64,000 bases of DNA from Panorpa germanica. Its lineage: Eukaryota; Arthropoda; Insecta; Mecoptera; Panorpidae. Of this stretch, positions 43,432 to 53,284 are shown piece after piece (position 1 is the stretch's first letter; each line of letters starts with the position of its first letter). The notes beneath the pieces were generated by a model, which was not told the DNA's origin, did no database searches, and worked only from the letters and a program-made list of their open reading frames with translations. Location: assembly GCA_963678705.1 (NCBI GenBank), contig OY783204.1, forward strand, positions 26,236,759 through 26,300,758. Direction: 5' to 3'. The position numbers were made by a program, and so were the translations under genes.

Positions 43432-43950
43432 GGGCTTGTGTCCAATTTTTCAATTGTTGATTGAAATTGATGTTAATAAATGTGTATTGGCGTGTCTATT
43501 TTATTAAATATCTAAATGTTAACGGAGATATAGCAATTAAAAGTTTGAATTGTAGTTTTAGCGCTAGAAATGGTCGGCCACATTTGTATGACGTGAAATG
43601 CATTTTAACGTCAGTTATTTGTTGAGTAGGTCAGTGCTGTGGTAATGTTTTGTAGTTGTTGGTAGTCGAAATAATCAAGTCAAGTCAAAGAATTATAAGT
43701 TTTTATTTTATTTAACCCTGTTACGGCAGACATAATATTGAAATATTATTGTTCCTTGAAATAGCTGTAAATAATATTTTATATTTTGATACATATAGCA
43801 GAGATTTATGAGCTGTAAGGTTGGCAGTGGTTGTGATGTCACATGCATTTGGAATGTATACAACATTGAATCCCTTTAATAATTAAAGAGTCAAAATGAC
43901 CTTTTTAATTGTTAATATCTCTTAATAAAAAATAATTGGACATTTGAGGT
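43432..43950 (+). mobile_element. Element B, copy 3 (left end intact)
   Basis: It starts GGGCTTGTGTCC (43432), complementary to the right end of copy 1. It carries TGACGTGAAATGCATTTTAA, GAGCTGTAAGGTTGGCAG and CCTTTAATAATTAAAGAG. It fades out after TGGACATTTGAGGTTC. Confidence 0.7.
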
Positions 43951-44760
43951 TCTAATAATTGAGAATACATCATATATAAACTTAAAGCATTCAACATTTT
44001 CAGTTTTACAAAATTTCTTGCTCCATTACTTTAGAACGCAATTCACCCAATTGAAAAATAACCTTGATACCAATATGTAATTATGTGCGTTTAAAAATAT
44101 AATCAAATTTACTTATTTTTGAAATCAAATTAAATAAATAATTCACAATATATGTTTCTATAATTCGATATTACATCTCGAATTACTTCAGAACCGCATA
44201 GTTTAAATTCCGATATGGTTTCTAGTTCCATTATTTCATACAACAAATTAATTCCAATATCACTTATACTTTTATTATATTATTATAATATATTTTTTTA
44301 TTATTAATATTTTTATAAAACAACAACAAAAAAAAAACATTGTCCTGGTTTAAAACCAGAAATAAATTTGCATATATTATGAATGACCATGCAGAATATT
44401 TGAGCATGAGACCTACAAATGGTTCATTTATTTTCCTGGCATAAACAAGAAATTGATTGAAATTTGACATGTCAGTGGTACTGGGTCCTAGGCAGCGTAC
44501 ATTCTATATTACACAGATTTGGTGCTTGAGCTAAACCTGTTTTATGTCACCTAATTCAATATATCTCAGGTTGGTACTTACCTGGCGCTACACCCAGTAG
44601 CGTGGTGTATTTGCTTCGTTTTATTTTCCAATTAATTTGGTTGTGCCCCACCTGGTAATTTGCATAAAACTGTACTCTATACCCTCTAAACACAAAACGT
44701 AAACTCATGCATTATTTAACGTAATATTTTTTACCAAATGTTATATTTTTTTAGACATAA
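43951..44760. other. Spacer left of CP4
   Basis: AT-rich. 44560-44700 is less AT-rich and could be another old repeat, but I cannot define its ends. Confidence 0.4.
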
Positions 44761-45239
44761 GAATTTGAAGTCGATTGGAGTAAAACTGTCGGGGATATAG
44801 AGTTTTAAGCCTTCACCTCTCTGGTCTGCTTTCGTGTTACTTTGAAACTTTTAAATGCGGTTTCTTACACTTAGCTTTTTCAGAGTCGGTGCCCTCTCTA
44901 GCTAAAAATCTACTGGACCGATTCTTTTGAAATTTTGCACACTCTTTCTTTACATAAATACCGAGGTAACGCTGTCAAGTTTTTTTTAATTTTTTAATTT
45001 TAACGTATTTTAAAATAACAAAGTTTCTTATTTTTTTCATGAAAAATCGGAATTTTGACTTTTAACTGCTGTAAAAAATTGAAAAATCAATAAAAAAAGA
45101 AAAACTCGATAGCGTTACTTGCAGAAATTTATCAACTAATGAAATCATTTTGGTTTTTCGGTTTCAGAAAATCCAGTGATGAGTTATGAGTGGCACCGCA
45201 ATGTTACTTTTTTTTGTGACGTCTGCGGAAATTCGCTGT
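44761..45239 (+). repeat. Inverted repeat E, left arm (about 480 bp)
   Basis: It runs from GAATTTGAAGTCGATTGGAG to GACGTCTGCGGAAATTCGCT. The complement of the same sequence lies at 46691-47170, with CP4 between. Internal marks are GATATAGAGTTTTAAG, CAGAGTCGGTGCC, GAACCGATTC-like text, CCGAGGTAACGCTG and ACTCGATAGCGTTACTTGCAG. Confidence 0.85.
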
Positions 45240-45622
45240 CAATGCCTCATTTCTTGATATTTATTTATGAAAATTTCACAATGTATTCTTCAAATGTCAT
45301 TTTATCATGTAGTAATTATAGAAATAATTATATATTAACTGTGTCATCAAAAAACATTATCGAAAATTTGCTTCTCTTTTATCGTTTTGACTTACGTAAA
45401 AAGCTTTATTAGCATCAGAAAATGTAAATTAGAAAACCTTAAATATATGTAAATGTACCATATTTAGATGACATGTTTAGTAAATATAATTCTCAGACTA
45501 GTCGTGTTATATTTTCCTTCTCTTCATGTCCACTCTGCTAACTACGCCACTGTCTACATGCAACAGTAAGTCGTTCCGGCGCTCCACGAAGTCGTTAATT
45601 GAATGTAAACCCGCCAGGACGA
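45240..45622. other. CP4 upstream region
   Basis: AT-rich sequence between the repeat arm and the CP4 promoter, with no gene. Confidence 0.5.
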
Positions 45623-45730
45623 AGGTCTTCCGTCTCCACAATTTAGAGGTCACCAAAAATATCCCAGTAACAATCAAAAATATGTACCTACGAGTATATA
45701 AACCCCCCAGGTGTCGACAAACGTCACACT
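45623..45730 (+). promoter_or_regulatory. CP4 core promoter with two AGGTC half-sites
   Basis: Distal CGAAGGTCT (45623-45628 core), proximal AGAGGTCACC (45647-45652 core), TATATAAA (45695-45702) and initiator TCACA with A at 45726. Confidence 0.5.
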
Positions 45731-45747
45731 CACAGCAGCTATCAGCA

Positions 45748-45774
45748 AGCGAATACTGGAACTCCAGCAGCGCT
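45748..45774 (+). promoter_or_regulatory. CP4 leader hairpin element
   Basis: A 27-nt element as in CP2, CP5 and CP6, with one change (G to A) in the presumed internal loop and both stems intact. Confidence 0.55.
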
Positions 45775-45796
45775 AAAAACCCACCAAAAATTCATA

Positions 45797-46468
45797 ATGA
45801 AAGTGTTTGTAGTTCTCTCAGCAGTCGTTGCCTGCGCTTTGGCCAGCCATGGGTATGGTGGATACGGTCAACTCCAGCAGATTCCAGACACCCATGAAGT
45901 AGCAGCTGCTAAAGCCGCTCACTTCGCCGCTGTGGAAGCTGCCAAGGTTCGTAATGGTGGTGCTGATGGTGGTTATGGACATGGTGGGGCTGCATACGGT
46001 GCTCAAGCTTATCAAGCTGCTCCTGCTTATGGTTACGCCCCTGCAGCTTATGGTGGTCATGAAGGACCAGCTGTAGACACCCCCGAAATCGTCGCTGCTA
46101 AAGCTCAACACTTTGCAGCTCACGCTGAAGCAGCTGCCCGTAACGGTTACGGTGGTGGTCATGTTGCAGCTGCTCCTGCTTCTTACGGTGGACAATACGG
46201 ACATGGTGCAGTTCTTGCCCCAGGACAAGACACTCATGAAGTAGCTGCTGCTAAAGCCGCTCACTTCGCCGCTGTAGAAGCTGCTCGTCAACAATCTGGT
46301 GCCGGTGCTGGACATTATGATGGACAATACGCTGGACATTATTCCCATGCTGCTCCTTTGGCTCCTGGACAAGCTATCCCTGATACCCCTGAGGTAGCTG
46401 CTGCTAGAGCTCAACATCTCGCTGCACACTCTGCAGCTCTCCATGGTGGACATGGACACCACTACTAG
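45797..46468 (+). CDS. CP4: secreted cuticle protein with 18-residue motifs, 223 aa
   Basis: It begins MKVFVVLSAVVACALA (16-residue signal peptide), then SHGYGGYGQL. Four motifs: DTHEVAAAKAAHFAAVEAAK, DTPEIVAAKAQHFAAHAEAA, DTHEVAAAKAAHFAAVEAAR and DTPEVAAARAQHLAAHSAA. The DTPEVAAAKAAHFAA form is the version closest to that described from beetle and moth cuticle proteins (family knowledge). It is the shortest of the six and ends GGHGHHY. Single exon; poly(A) signal AATAAA at 46575-46580. The whole transcription unit fits between the two arms of inverted repeat E. Confidence 0.92.
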   Translation: MKVFVVLSAVVACALASHGYGGYGQLQQIPDTHEVAAAKAAHFAAVEAAKVRNGGADGGYGHGGAAYGAQAYQAAPAYGYAPAAYGGHEGPAVDTPEIVAAKAQHFAAHAEAAARNGYGGGHVAAAPASYGGQYGHGAVLAPGQDTHEVAAAKAAHFAAVEAARQQSGAGAGHYDGQYAGHYSHAAPLAPGQAIPDTPEVAAARAQHLAAHSAALHGGHGHHY

Positions 46469-46690
46469 ACTTAACTTTGTTGACGACAGCGCCACCATAG
46501 AACTGATTACCTCGTAACGCATGTACAGATAGTAGTAGCTTAGACAAGAAAATATTTCATAAAAGAAATCAAATAATAAAAATATGTGAATGTAAAATTA
46601 TTTGTTTTATTAATTACCACACCTCATTACCATCTACACACAGTTATCTGTATTTGTTATTCGTTTAGCACAAAGATATCTCCGCCAAAG

Positions 46691-47170
46691 ACAGCTAATC
46701 TCCGCAGACGTCACAAAAAAAGTAACATTGCGGTGTCTCTCATAACTCTTCACTGGATTTTCAGAAATTGGAAAACCAAAATGATTTCATTAGTTGATAA
46801 GTTTCTGCAAGTAACGCTATCGAGTTTTTCTTTTTTTTATTGATTTTTTAATTTTTTACAGCACTTAAAAGTCAAAATACCTATTTTTTATGAAAAAAAT
46901 CAGAAATTTTGTTATTTTAAAATACGTTAAAATTAAAAAATTAAAAAAAACTCGACAGTGTTACCTCGGCATTTATGTAAAGAAAGACTGTGCAAAATTT
47001 TAAAAGAATCGGTCCAGCAGACTTTGAGCTAGAGATGGCACCGACTCTGAAAACCCTATGTGTGAGAAAACGCGTTTAAAAGTTTAAAAGTAAGACGAAA
47101 CCAGACCAGTAAGGTGAAGACTTAAAACTCTATATCTCCGACAGTTTTTGTCCAATTGAGTTCAAATTTT
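46691..47170 (-). repeat. Inverted repeat E, right arm (about 480 bp)
   Basis: Complement of 44761-45239 with scattered differences. It begins ACAGCTAATCTCCGCAGACG and ends near GACAGTTTTTGTCCAATTGA. Confidence 0.85.
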
Positions 47171-48202
47171 TACAAAATAAACTTAATTTGTTGTACAATA
47201 ATATAAATAAATTAAAAAAATGAAAGAAAAGAAAAGTTGAAACCTGAAAAGTGAAGGGGACACACAAACCAAGAGGAGGAGTCATTGAATTTGTGATGTC
47301 ACATCTAATGTAATATTACACTTAAAAGAATAATAATATCAAGACCAAAAAACAACAGAAAACTAAAAAAATATTTATTTTTATAATACGTGACGTCATA
47401 ACAGAGGGGACGAGATACGCAAAGTATGACAAACCGTAAAAAAATTAAAACTGAAATTTAAAAATTAAAACAATAGGTGGCAAAAATACTTAAGCTACTT
47501 CGTTCCATAATTTATAAAGCCCCGCCCTAATATATAAATTAAGTAAGCAAACGAATGAAAACACTTATTAAAAATATGTAATTAATAATTAAAAAATAAA
47601 CAAATACTTATAAACCTTAATTTCCTGACTGATTGTTACCTTAACCTTGATGAAATAATCCAATGTCATGGATCCTTATTAAGAGCTTGAGGTAATTAAA
47701 CATGGAAACATTATTAGAAGGTTACAAAGAGATAAAATATGTTATTCACATAGTCAGTTAATTCTGAGTAAAGTATTGGAATGCTAGAACGCTTCTAGTG
47801 TTCAATTAACACGTTGTTAATTATTAACAGCTTGTAGTACAGATGCGCATTAGGCCTTCTTGATGCCCTATAAATCAATATTTTGAAAAATATTTGTTTT
47901 ATTTTCCAGTCAAAATATTTGTAGTTTTTACCTATGATTTCGCCAAATTTTATTACCTAAAATACAAATTTTCTCAGTGTTTGGAGAAGATGGAAAGTGG
48001 ATTAAGCCTGGAGAAGATATTATAAGAGAAGAGGGTGGGAAGGAGACAAATGGGATGAAGCTTAATGTTGATGGGAATGTGTACAAAAAGTAGGCAGCAA
48101 AAAGAGTGCTGGCAGGAGAGATAAAGAACAGAAAGAAAAGAGACAAATATATTGGAAGAAGACACGAGAATAAGAAGAAAGGGGTTTTGAAAATAAGAAC
48201 TT
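47171..48202. other. Spacer with a purine-rich stretch
   Basis: Mostly AT-rich. 47975-48190 is strongly purine-rich on the plus strand and holds a short open frame (GEDGKWIKPGEDIIREEGG...) of unknown origin, possibly a fragment of a mobile-element gene. Confidence 0.4.
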
Positions 48203-48442
48203 CCCAGTAAACATTTTGGAGTCACTTTTCCATCATATTGAAGATGCGTATGATTTTTTTGTCATAAAACAGTTCGGTTTCTCACAGTCGTTCATATCAA
48301 ATGTCTATTTTATCGGCTACAAATAGAAACCACTCCATCTGTCGGAATACAAATGAAGATAAAGTTGATGCGAACTATAATTAAAGTGCAATAGTGATAG
48401 AAACGTCACAAAACAGGACACTTGACCAAATTGTTTACTGGG
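48203..48442 (+). mobile_element. MITE family D, copy 2 (240 bp)
   Basis: It starts CCCAGTAAACA and ends TGTTTACTGGG, a perfect 11-bp inverted repeat. The body is shared with copy 1. No target duplication visible. Confidence 0.88.
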
Positions 48443-49414
48443 AGTAAACAGTAATGCAATGTAATTGATAGAAATAATGTTGTAGAATGTAAATTAAAAC
48501 GTTAAATATATATACATACAAATACAATATAAATTTTGAGGTAAATTCTTTTACCCAAATACATCGAAAATTTTATTTTAAAAGGTACTCAGTAAATTGA
48601 GAGTAGAAACAATTAAATTTAACGTATGAAGTTTGCAAAATTAACTGGATATGTAATATACAAATAATATTCAACCCGTTTACTGCTTTTTGAAAAATAT
48701 CTTAAGATATATCTTATTGTACATTAGCATAGTCACAAAACTACCTTAAGGACTATATAAAGTTAAGACATTTTTAGTTTAAATATTACTATGTTTTACT
48801 TAGAGCAAAAATTAGGTAATAAATGTAAGGTAACATCCATGTTTTGTGTTTTGCGTTTAGCATTGTTATGTACTTTTTAACAATGTTTTTATTTTCAACG
48901 ATTTATTTTATAATAATATTCGTTTCAATATTCAAAATGTATGTAACGAATTTGAAAAAGATTATGTAACATAAACTATTTTATGTTAAGTAAACATTAC
49001 ATACATGTAACTGTGATCAACGGAAAGTAATAATATAAGTAAAGTAATATCGTGGGACAAAGTCAACCTCACAAATATGTACAACGGTGTAATTGCAATG
49101 TAAATTATTCCAATAATAATAGTTCGCACTAGTGAGTAATGAGGTTTGAGGTATGAGGAATTTCAGATCAGTTTTATTCGTAATAATCATTAATAGATTT
49201 CTGTTGTAAATGTCAAAAGCAACAGTAGCCATCTGGAGCAAAGCGTGGAGTGTTACCGTCCATGTGGTCGGTACTTGTGCACTATTATCCAGCAGTTTAT
49301 CGATACCTCCAGCCCCAGCCCCAGCCCCAGCTCCAGATGTAGTTCGAGCAGTAGGGCGTACTCCGTACTCGCATTCCAAAGTTCTTACAAATGAATGTTA
49401 ATCGCGCCACTTGA
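48443..49414. other. CP5 upstream spacer
   Basis: AT-rich. A short CAGCCC-type repeat (AGCCCCAGCCCCAGCCCCAG, about 49311-49331) lies within 49190-49380, the only GC-rich part. No gene. Confidence 0.5.
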
Positions 49415-49503
49415 AGGTCCGCAATCTCTCGAAGTTTGGAGGTCACAAAAGTCTGCAGCAGTAACGCAGGTATATAAAGTGAAGCAAATGAATAATTGTC
49501 ACA
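49415..49503 (+). promoter_or_regulatory. CP5 core promoter with two AGGTC half-sites
   Basis: Distal TTGAAGGTCCG (49415-49420 core), proximal GGAGGTCACAAAA (49440-49445 core), TATATAAA (49471-49478) and initiator TCACA with A at 49501. Confidence 0.5.
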
Positions 49504-49524
49504 ATCAACAACTAATTTACAATC

Positions 49525-49551
49525 AGCGAGTACTGGAACTCCAGCAGCGCT
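49525..49551 (+). promoter_or_regulatory. CP5 leader hairpin element
   Basis: A 27-nt element identical in plan to those of CP2, CP4 and CP6, 54 bp downstream of the TATA start. Confidence 0.55.
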
Positions 49552-49567
49552 AAAACAAAAAATCAAT

Positions 49568-50263
49568 ATGAAGTTATTCGTAGTTCTTGCAGTCGTTATC
49601 GCCAGCGCTATCGCACACCCTGGATACCTGGGATACGGACATGGATATGGTCACGGTCTTCCCCAACAAGTTGGAGACACCCATGAAGTAGCTGCTGCCA
49701 AGGCACAACACTTCGCAGCTGTTGAGGAAGCTAAGATTCGTAACGCCGCCGCTGATGGACATTATGGACATGGAGGAGCTGTCCATGGTTATGGATACGC
49801 TCCAGTTGCTGCTTATGGACACCATGGAGCCGTTCTTGCCCCAGGACAAGACACCCACGAAGTAGCCGCCGCTAAAGCCCAACATTTCGCTGCCGTCGCT
49901 GCCGCACAAGCTGCTGCCGGTGCTGGACACTATGGAGGACATGATGATGGTCACTATGCTGGACACTACGACGATGGGCAATACCACGGAGAAGGAGGAG
50001 TCTACGCTGGACACTACGCTGGTGGACACGATGATGGACAATACCATGGAGAAGGTGGACATTACGCTCATGGAGTCGCTGGTGTTCATGAGACCCACGA
50101 AGTCGCTGTAGCTAGAGCACAACATCTCGCTGCTCACGCTGCTGCTCTTCATGGAGCTGCAGGACACTATGGAGGACACGATGATGGTCATTATGCAGGA
50201 CACTACGATGATGGTCAATACCACGGACATCATGATGATGGATATTATCATGGACATTATTAA
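49568..50263 (+). CDS. CP5: secreted cuticle protein with 18-residue motifs, 231 aa
   Basis: The start at 49568 (MKLFVVLAVVIASAIA, signal peptide) is preferred over an in-frame upstream ATG at 49496 that would sit at the transcription start. Three 18-residue motifs occur (DTHEVAAAKAQHFAAVEEAK, DTHEVAAAKAQHFAAVAAAQ, ETHEVAVARAQHLAAHAAAL). The C-terminal third is an unusual GGHDDGHYAGHYDDGQYHG repeat ending in HHDDGYYHGHY, rich in His/Asp/Tyr. It is the only member whose last motif is followed by a long repeat tail. Single exon; poly(A) signal about 50351. Confidence 0.92.
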   Translation: MKLFVVLAVVIASAIAHPGYLGYGHGYGHGLPQQVGDTHEVAAAKAQHFAAVEEAKIRNAAADGHYGHGGAVHGYGYAPVAAYGHHGAVLAPGQDTHEVAAAKAQHFAAVAAAQAAAGAGHYGGHDDGHYAGHYDDGQYHGEGGVYAGHYAGGHDDGQYHGEGGHYAHGVAGVHETHEVAVARAQHLAAHAAALHGAAGHYGGHDDGHYAGHYDDGQYHGHHDDGYYHGHY

Positions 50264-50356
50264 CTTCTTCATTTACAACGAATTCTGATATTTGAACTCT
50301 TGTATATATAGTTTAGGTACAAATGAATTTTATAAAATACAAAAAATAATAATAAA

Positions 50357-52130
50357 TGATTTGATATATAAAAATAATAATTAAATCCTTTTATTTATGT
50401 TATGTAAAAACTATATCATATTATTCAGTATTATTTTCATTCCAGTTTATTTATAATAATTCTTCGAGGTCTTAATTTTGGATACTAAGACTTACCTAGC
50501 ACACACTGCGTAATAAATTCATCTCAGTTTCTATGCAGTACTTTACTCGGCCAAAAAATTGTTGTATTTATATATCTTGTTAATCTTGTCGAAAGAGAAA
50601 CGCCGACAACAGCATGAGAGTGTCTTCATTCAACTATATGTTCTACAAAAAAAAAATAACGAAAACAAATCTCTGTGCCACAGTGAATTTTGTAGAAATC
50701 TATAGATTTGTTTTTGCGTAGAATTAAAACCTTTGGTGTGTTCATGTTCAATTTACTATGTCTCTTTGCAATATGTAGATAAAAGATGAAATATTTCCTT
50801 TGTAGATTTAAACTTGTCATGAACGAATTAATTAAAAAGAATTTCTTACTAGATAGACCCGGGCATGATTCGTTGTAGATTAAATGAATGGGAAAATAAA
50901 TAAAAGACACACATGCAAACACAGACGAAAACGCAGACGACGATTAACTGAAGAAACGAAAGACGCGCGTGTTCGAATGCAACGTTATGTCAAAGTTTCA
51001 AGACAATCGACGAGCTCAAACATATGTATACCGAATTTTTATATATAAAGATAAACATCGGAGATGGCAGTACACAAATAGAGAGCCTCGACTAAGTAAT
51101 GTTCTGACTTTATAAATGCTTAAAAAGTTTTCTTTATAATTACAAGAATCCGCATGTGAAAAAGTCGTTTTATGATTTTAATAGCAATAAAATAGGCCAC
51201 GTGTTAATAAAGTGTGCCTTTTGCACCGATTACCTGAAAAAAAGACCCCGCTGTCAAGCTAGCAAGTAGTTATACGTTCTTAACTACATACCATACTATT
51301 TATTCTCGAAATATCAGATTTGTTAAAACGGCGTAGGTCTGGGGCGCTGGGATCTTACTCTAACAGTAGCGATCAACGGTAACAACCTGATCATTACCAT
51401 GATTACTAATTTACAACCTGACTCTGACATGGGCCGTAAGCCATGAGCCTGTTTCGTTTTCTTCTGACGTATAAACACACCTCCAGAGCGTGCCGCCTAC
51501 GCCGCAGGCTTGAATAAATAAAGTTATATTTAAAAAACTAGAGCTAAACTATTGAATAAATATGTACAAGTAAATGCTTATAGAATGTGAAAAAAGAACT
51601 CGATGACCTTGCAGTAGTGTGCATAAGGACGCAATTACACAATTTCAAATTTATAATCCTGATCACAAGTAACTAAGAATTAATTTGTATTACTTGGTAG
51701 TTATATTGTAAAAAAACAACTAAAATAATTATCCTGATAGCAGATAGATTTTCAATGGGCTTGTGCCTTTTGAAAATCATTTTTTGAATATTTGAGGATG
51801 TGATAGCCAACTTTATCAATATACATATAGTACAGTTTTATATAAATTAAAACAATTAAATGTTTATTGCTTTACTTTTTTACAAAATCAAGATCTTAAT
51901 GAATATTACAATTAGAAATATTTTTATCACACAATAATTAGGTCTGTAATTTCAAATTCCTTAAAAAAATCTGCCAATTCATACTTTCAATTAATTTTAG
52001 AGCAAGTGCATCTCATGGAGTACATTTCATGACAAAGTTTGAAGGGGAAAGTAAAGAAGGGCGCGCCATTACATTACATTCCGTTCCGTTCAATATGAAT
52101 GTGTGCCCGACATCTGATAGCACTAGAATT
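50357..52130. other. Spacer between CP5 and CP6
   Basis: AT-rich. A GC-richer block at about 51330-51520 could be an old repeat. A fragment of element B lies at 51757-51860. No gene. Confidence 0.45.
51757..51860 (+). mobile_element. Element B, fragment (copy 4)
   Basis: It starts GGGCTTGTG and then jumps to the distal part shared with copy 1 (TTTGAGG, CCAACTTTATCAATATA, TAGTACAGTTTTATA). An internally deleted copy. Confidence 0.5.
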
Positions 52131-52137
52131 AGATCGA

Positions 52138-52238
52138 AGGTCAATATTAGCGAATTGAGAATTCAGAGGTCCCCGTCGTAAGAGTCCGAAAGTAACAGTT
52201 TGTGTATATATAGTGAAACCCAATTCTAAATCATCACA
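52138..52238 (+). promoter_or_regulatory. CP6 core promoter with two AGGTC half-sites
   Basis: Distal TCGAAGGTCA (52138-52143 core), proximal AGAGGTCC (52167-52172 core), TATATATA (52205-52212) and initiator TCACA with A at 52236. Confidence 0.5.
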
Positions 52239-52259
52239 ATTCACTAACAGCTCACAGCA

Positions 52260-52286
52260 AGCGAGTACTGGAACTCCAGCAGCGCT
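52260..52286 (+). promoter_or_regulatory. CP6 leader hairpin element
   Basis: A 27-nt element identical to that of CP2; starts at about +25 from the presumed initiator. Confidence 0.55.
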
Positions 52287-52306
52287 AAAACAAAACAAAT
52301 ACCACC

Positions 52307-53230
52307 ATGAAGTTATTCGTAGTTCTCTCCGTCCTCGTCGCTGGTGCTGTCGCGTACCCCGGATACCTGGGATACGGACATGGACACGGACATGGTCTTC
52401 CCCAACAAGTTGCCGACACCCATGAAGTAGCTGCCGCCAAGGCACAACACTTCGCAGCTGTTGCCGCCGCACAAGCACACTCTGGTGCCGGTGCAGGACA
52501 CTACGCCGTCGCTGGACATGAAGACGATGGTCAATACCGTGGTGAAGGTGCCCATTACGATGGACATTATGCTGGACACTACGATGATGGTCAATACCGT
52601 GGAGAAGGCAGCCACTACGCCGGACAATACGCTCATGGAGCCGTTGCCGTTCTTGCTCCAGGACAAGACACCCATGAAGTAGCCGCCGCTAAAGCACAAC
52701 ACTTTGCCGCCGTCGCCGAAGCCAAAGCCCAACAATCCGCCCTAGGACACTATGGTGGACATTATGCTGGACAATACTCCGGACATGAAGACGATGGTCA
52801 ATACCGTGGAGAAGGCGCTCACTATGCTGGACAATACGCTGGACATTATGCTCATGGAGCCGTTGCCGTTCTTGCCCCAGGACAAGATACCCATGAAGTA
52901 GCTGCCGCTAAAGCTCAACACTTTGCCGCTGTCGCTGCCGCTCAATCTGCTGCCGGTGCAGGACACTACGCCGTCGTAGGACATGAAGATGATGGCCAAT
53001 ACCGTGGAGAAGGTGCCCATTACGATGGACATTATGCTGGACAATACTCCGGACATGAAGACGATGGTCAATACCGTGGAGAAGGTGCTCACTACGCTGC
53101 ACACTACGCACATGGACCCGTTGTCGTTCTTGCTCCAGGACAAGACACCCACGAAGTTGCTGTAGCTAGAGCACAACACCTCGCTGCCCACGCCGCTGCT
53201 CTTCATGGAGCAGTAGGACACCATTATTAG
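52307..53230 (+). CDS. CP6: secreted cuticle protein with 18-residue motifs, 307 aa
   Basis: Near-identical to CP2: same signal peptide MKLFVVLSVLVAGAVA, four motifs, the same EDDGQYRGEG spacers and GAVGHHY end. Differences seen: one extra His-Gly pair and Leu for Val before PQQV, Arg for His in one spacer, Val for Ala and Ala for Gly further on. Single exon; poly(A) signal 53279-53284. The identity extends into the leader up to the initiator but fades upstream of TATA. Confidence 0.93.
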   Translation: MKLFVVLSVLVAGAVAYPGYLGYGHGHGHGLPQQVADTHEVAAAKAQHFAAVAAAQAHSGAGAGHYAVAGHEDDGQYRGEGAHYDGHYAGHYDDGQYRGEGSHYAGQYAHGAVAVLAPGQDTHEVAAAKAQHFAAVAEAKAQQSALGHYGGHYAGQYSGHEDDGQYRGEGAHYAGQYAGHYAHGAVAVLAPGQDTHEVAAAKAQHFAAVAAAQSAAGAGHYAVVGHEDDGQYRGEGAHYDGHYAGQYSGHEDDGQYRGEGAHYAAHYAHGPVVVLAPGQDTHEVAVARAQHLAAHAAALHGAVGHHY

Positions 53231-53284
53231 ATTTGAAATTTGCTTTTCCCTGATTTTCTCTAGTGTACATATAGAATTAATAAA

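Noticed and set aside
47928-48225. Minus-strand frames over the purine-rich stretch
   Set aside because: Low-complexity by-product of the pyrimidine-rich strand; the plus-strand frame is the likelier relic and is itself weak.
38517-52286. Leader element as a standard DPE
   Set aside because: It starts near +25, but the bases at +28 to +33 do not match the RGWYV consensus.
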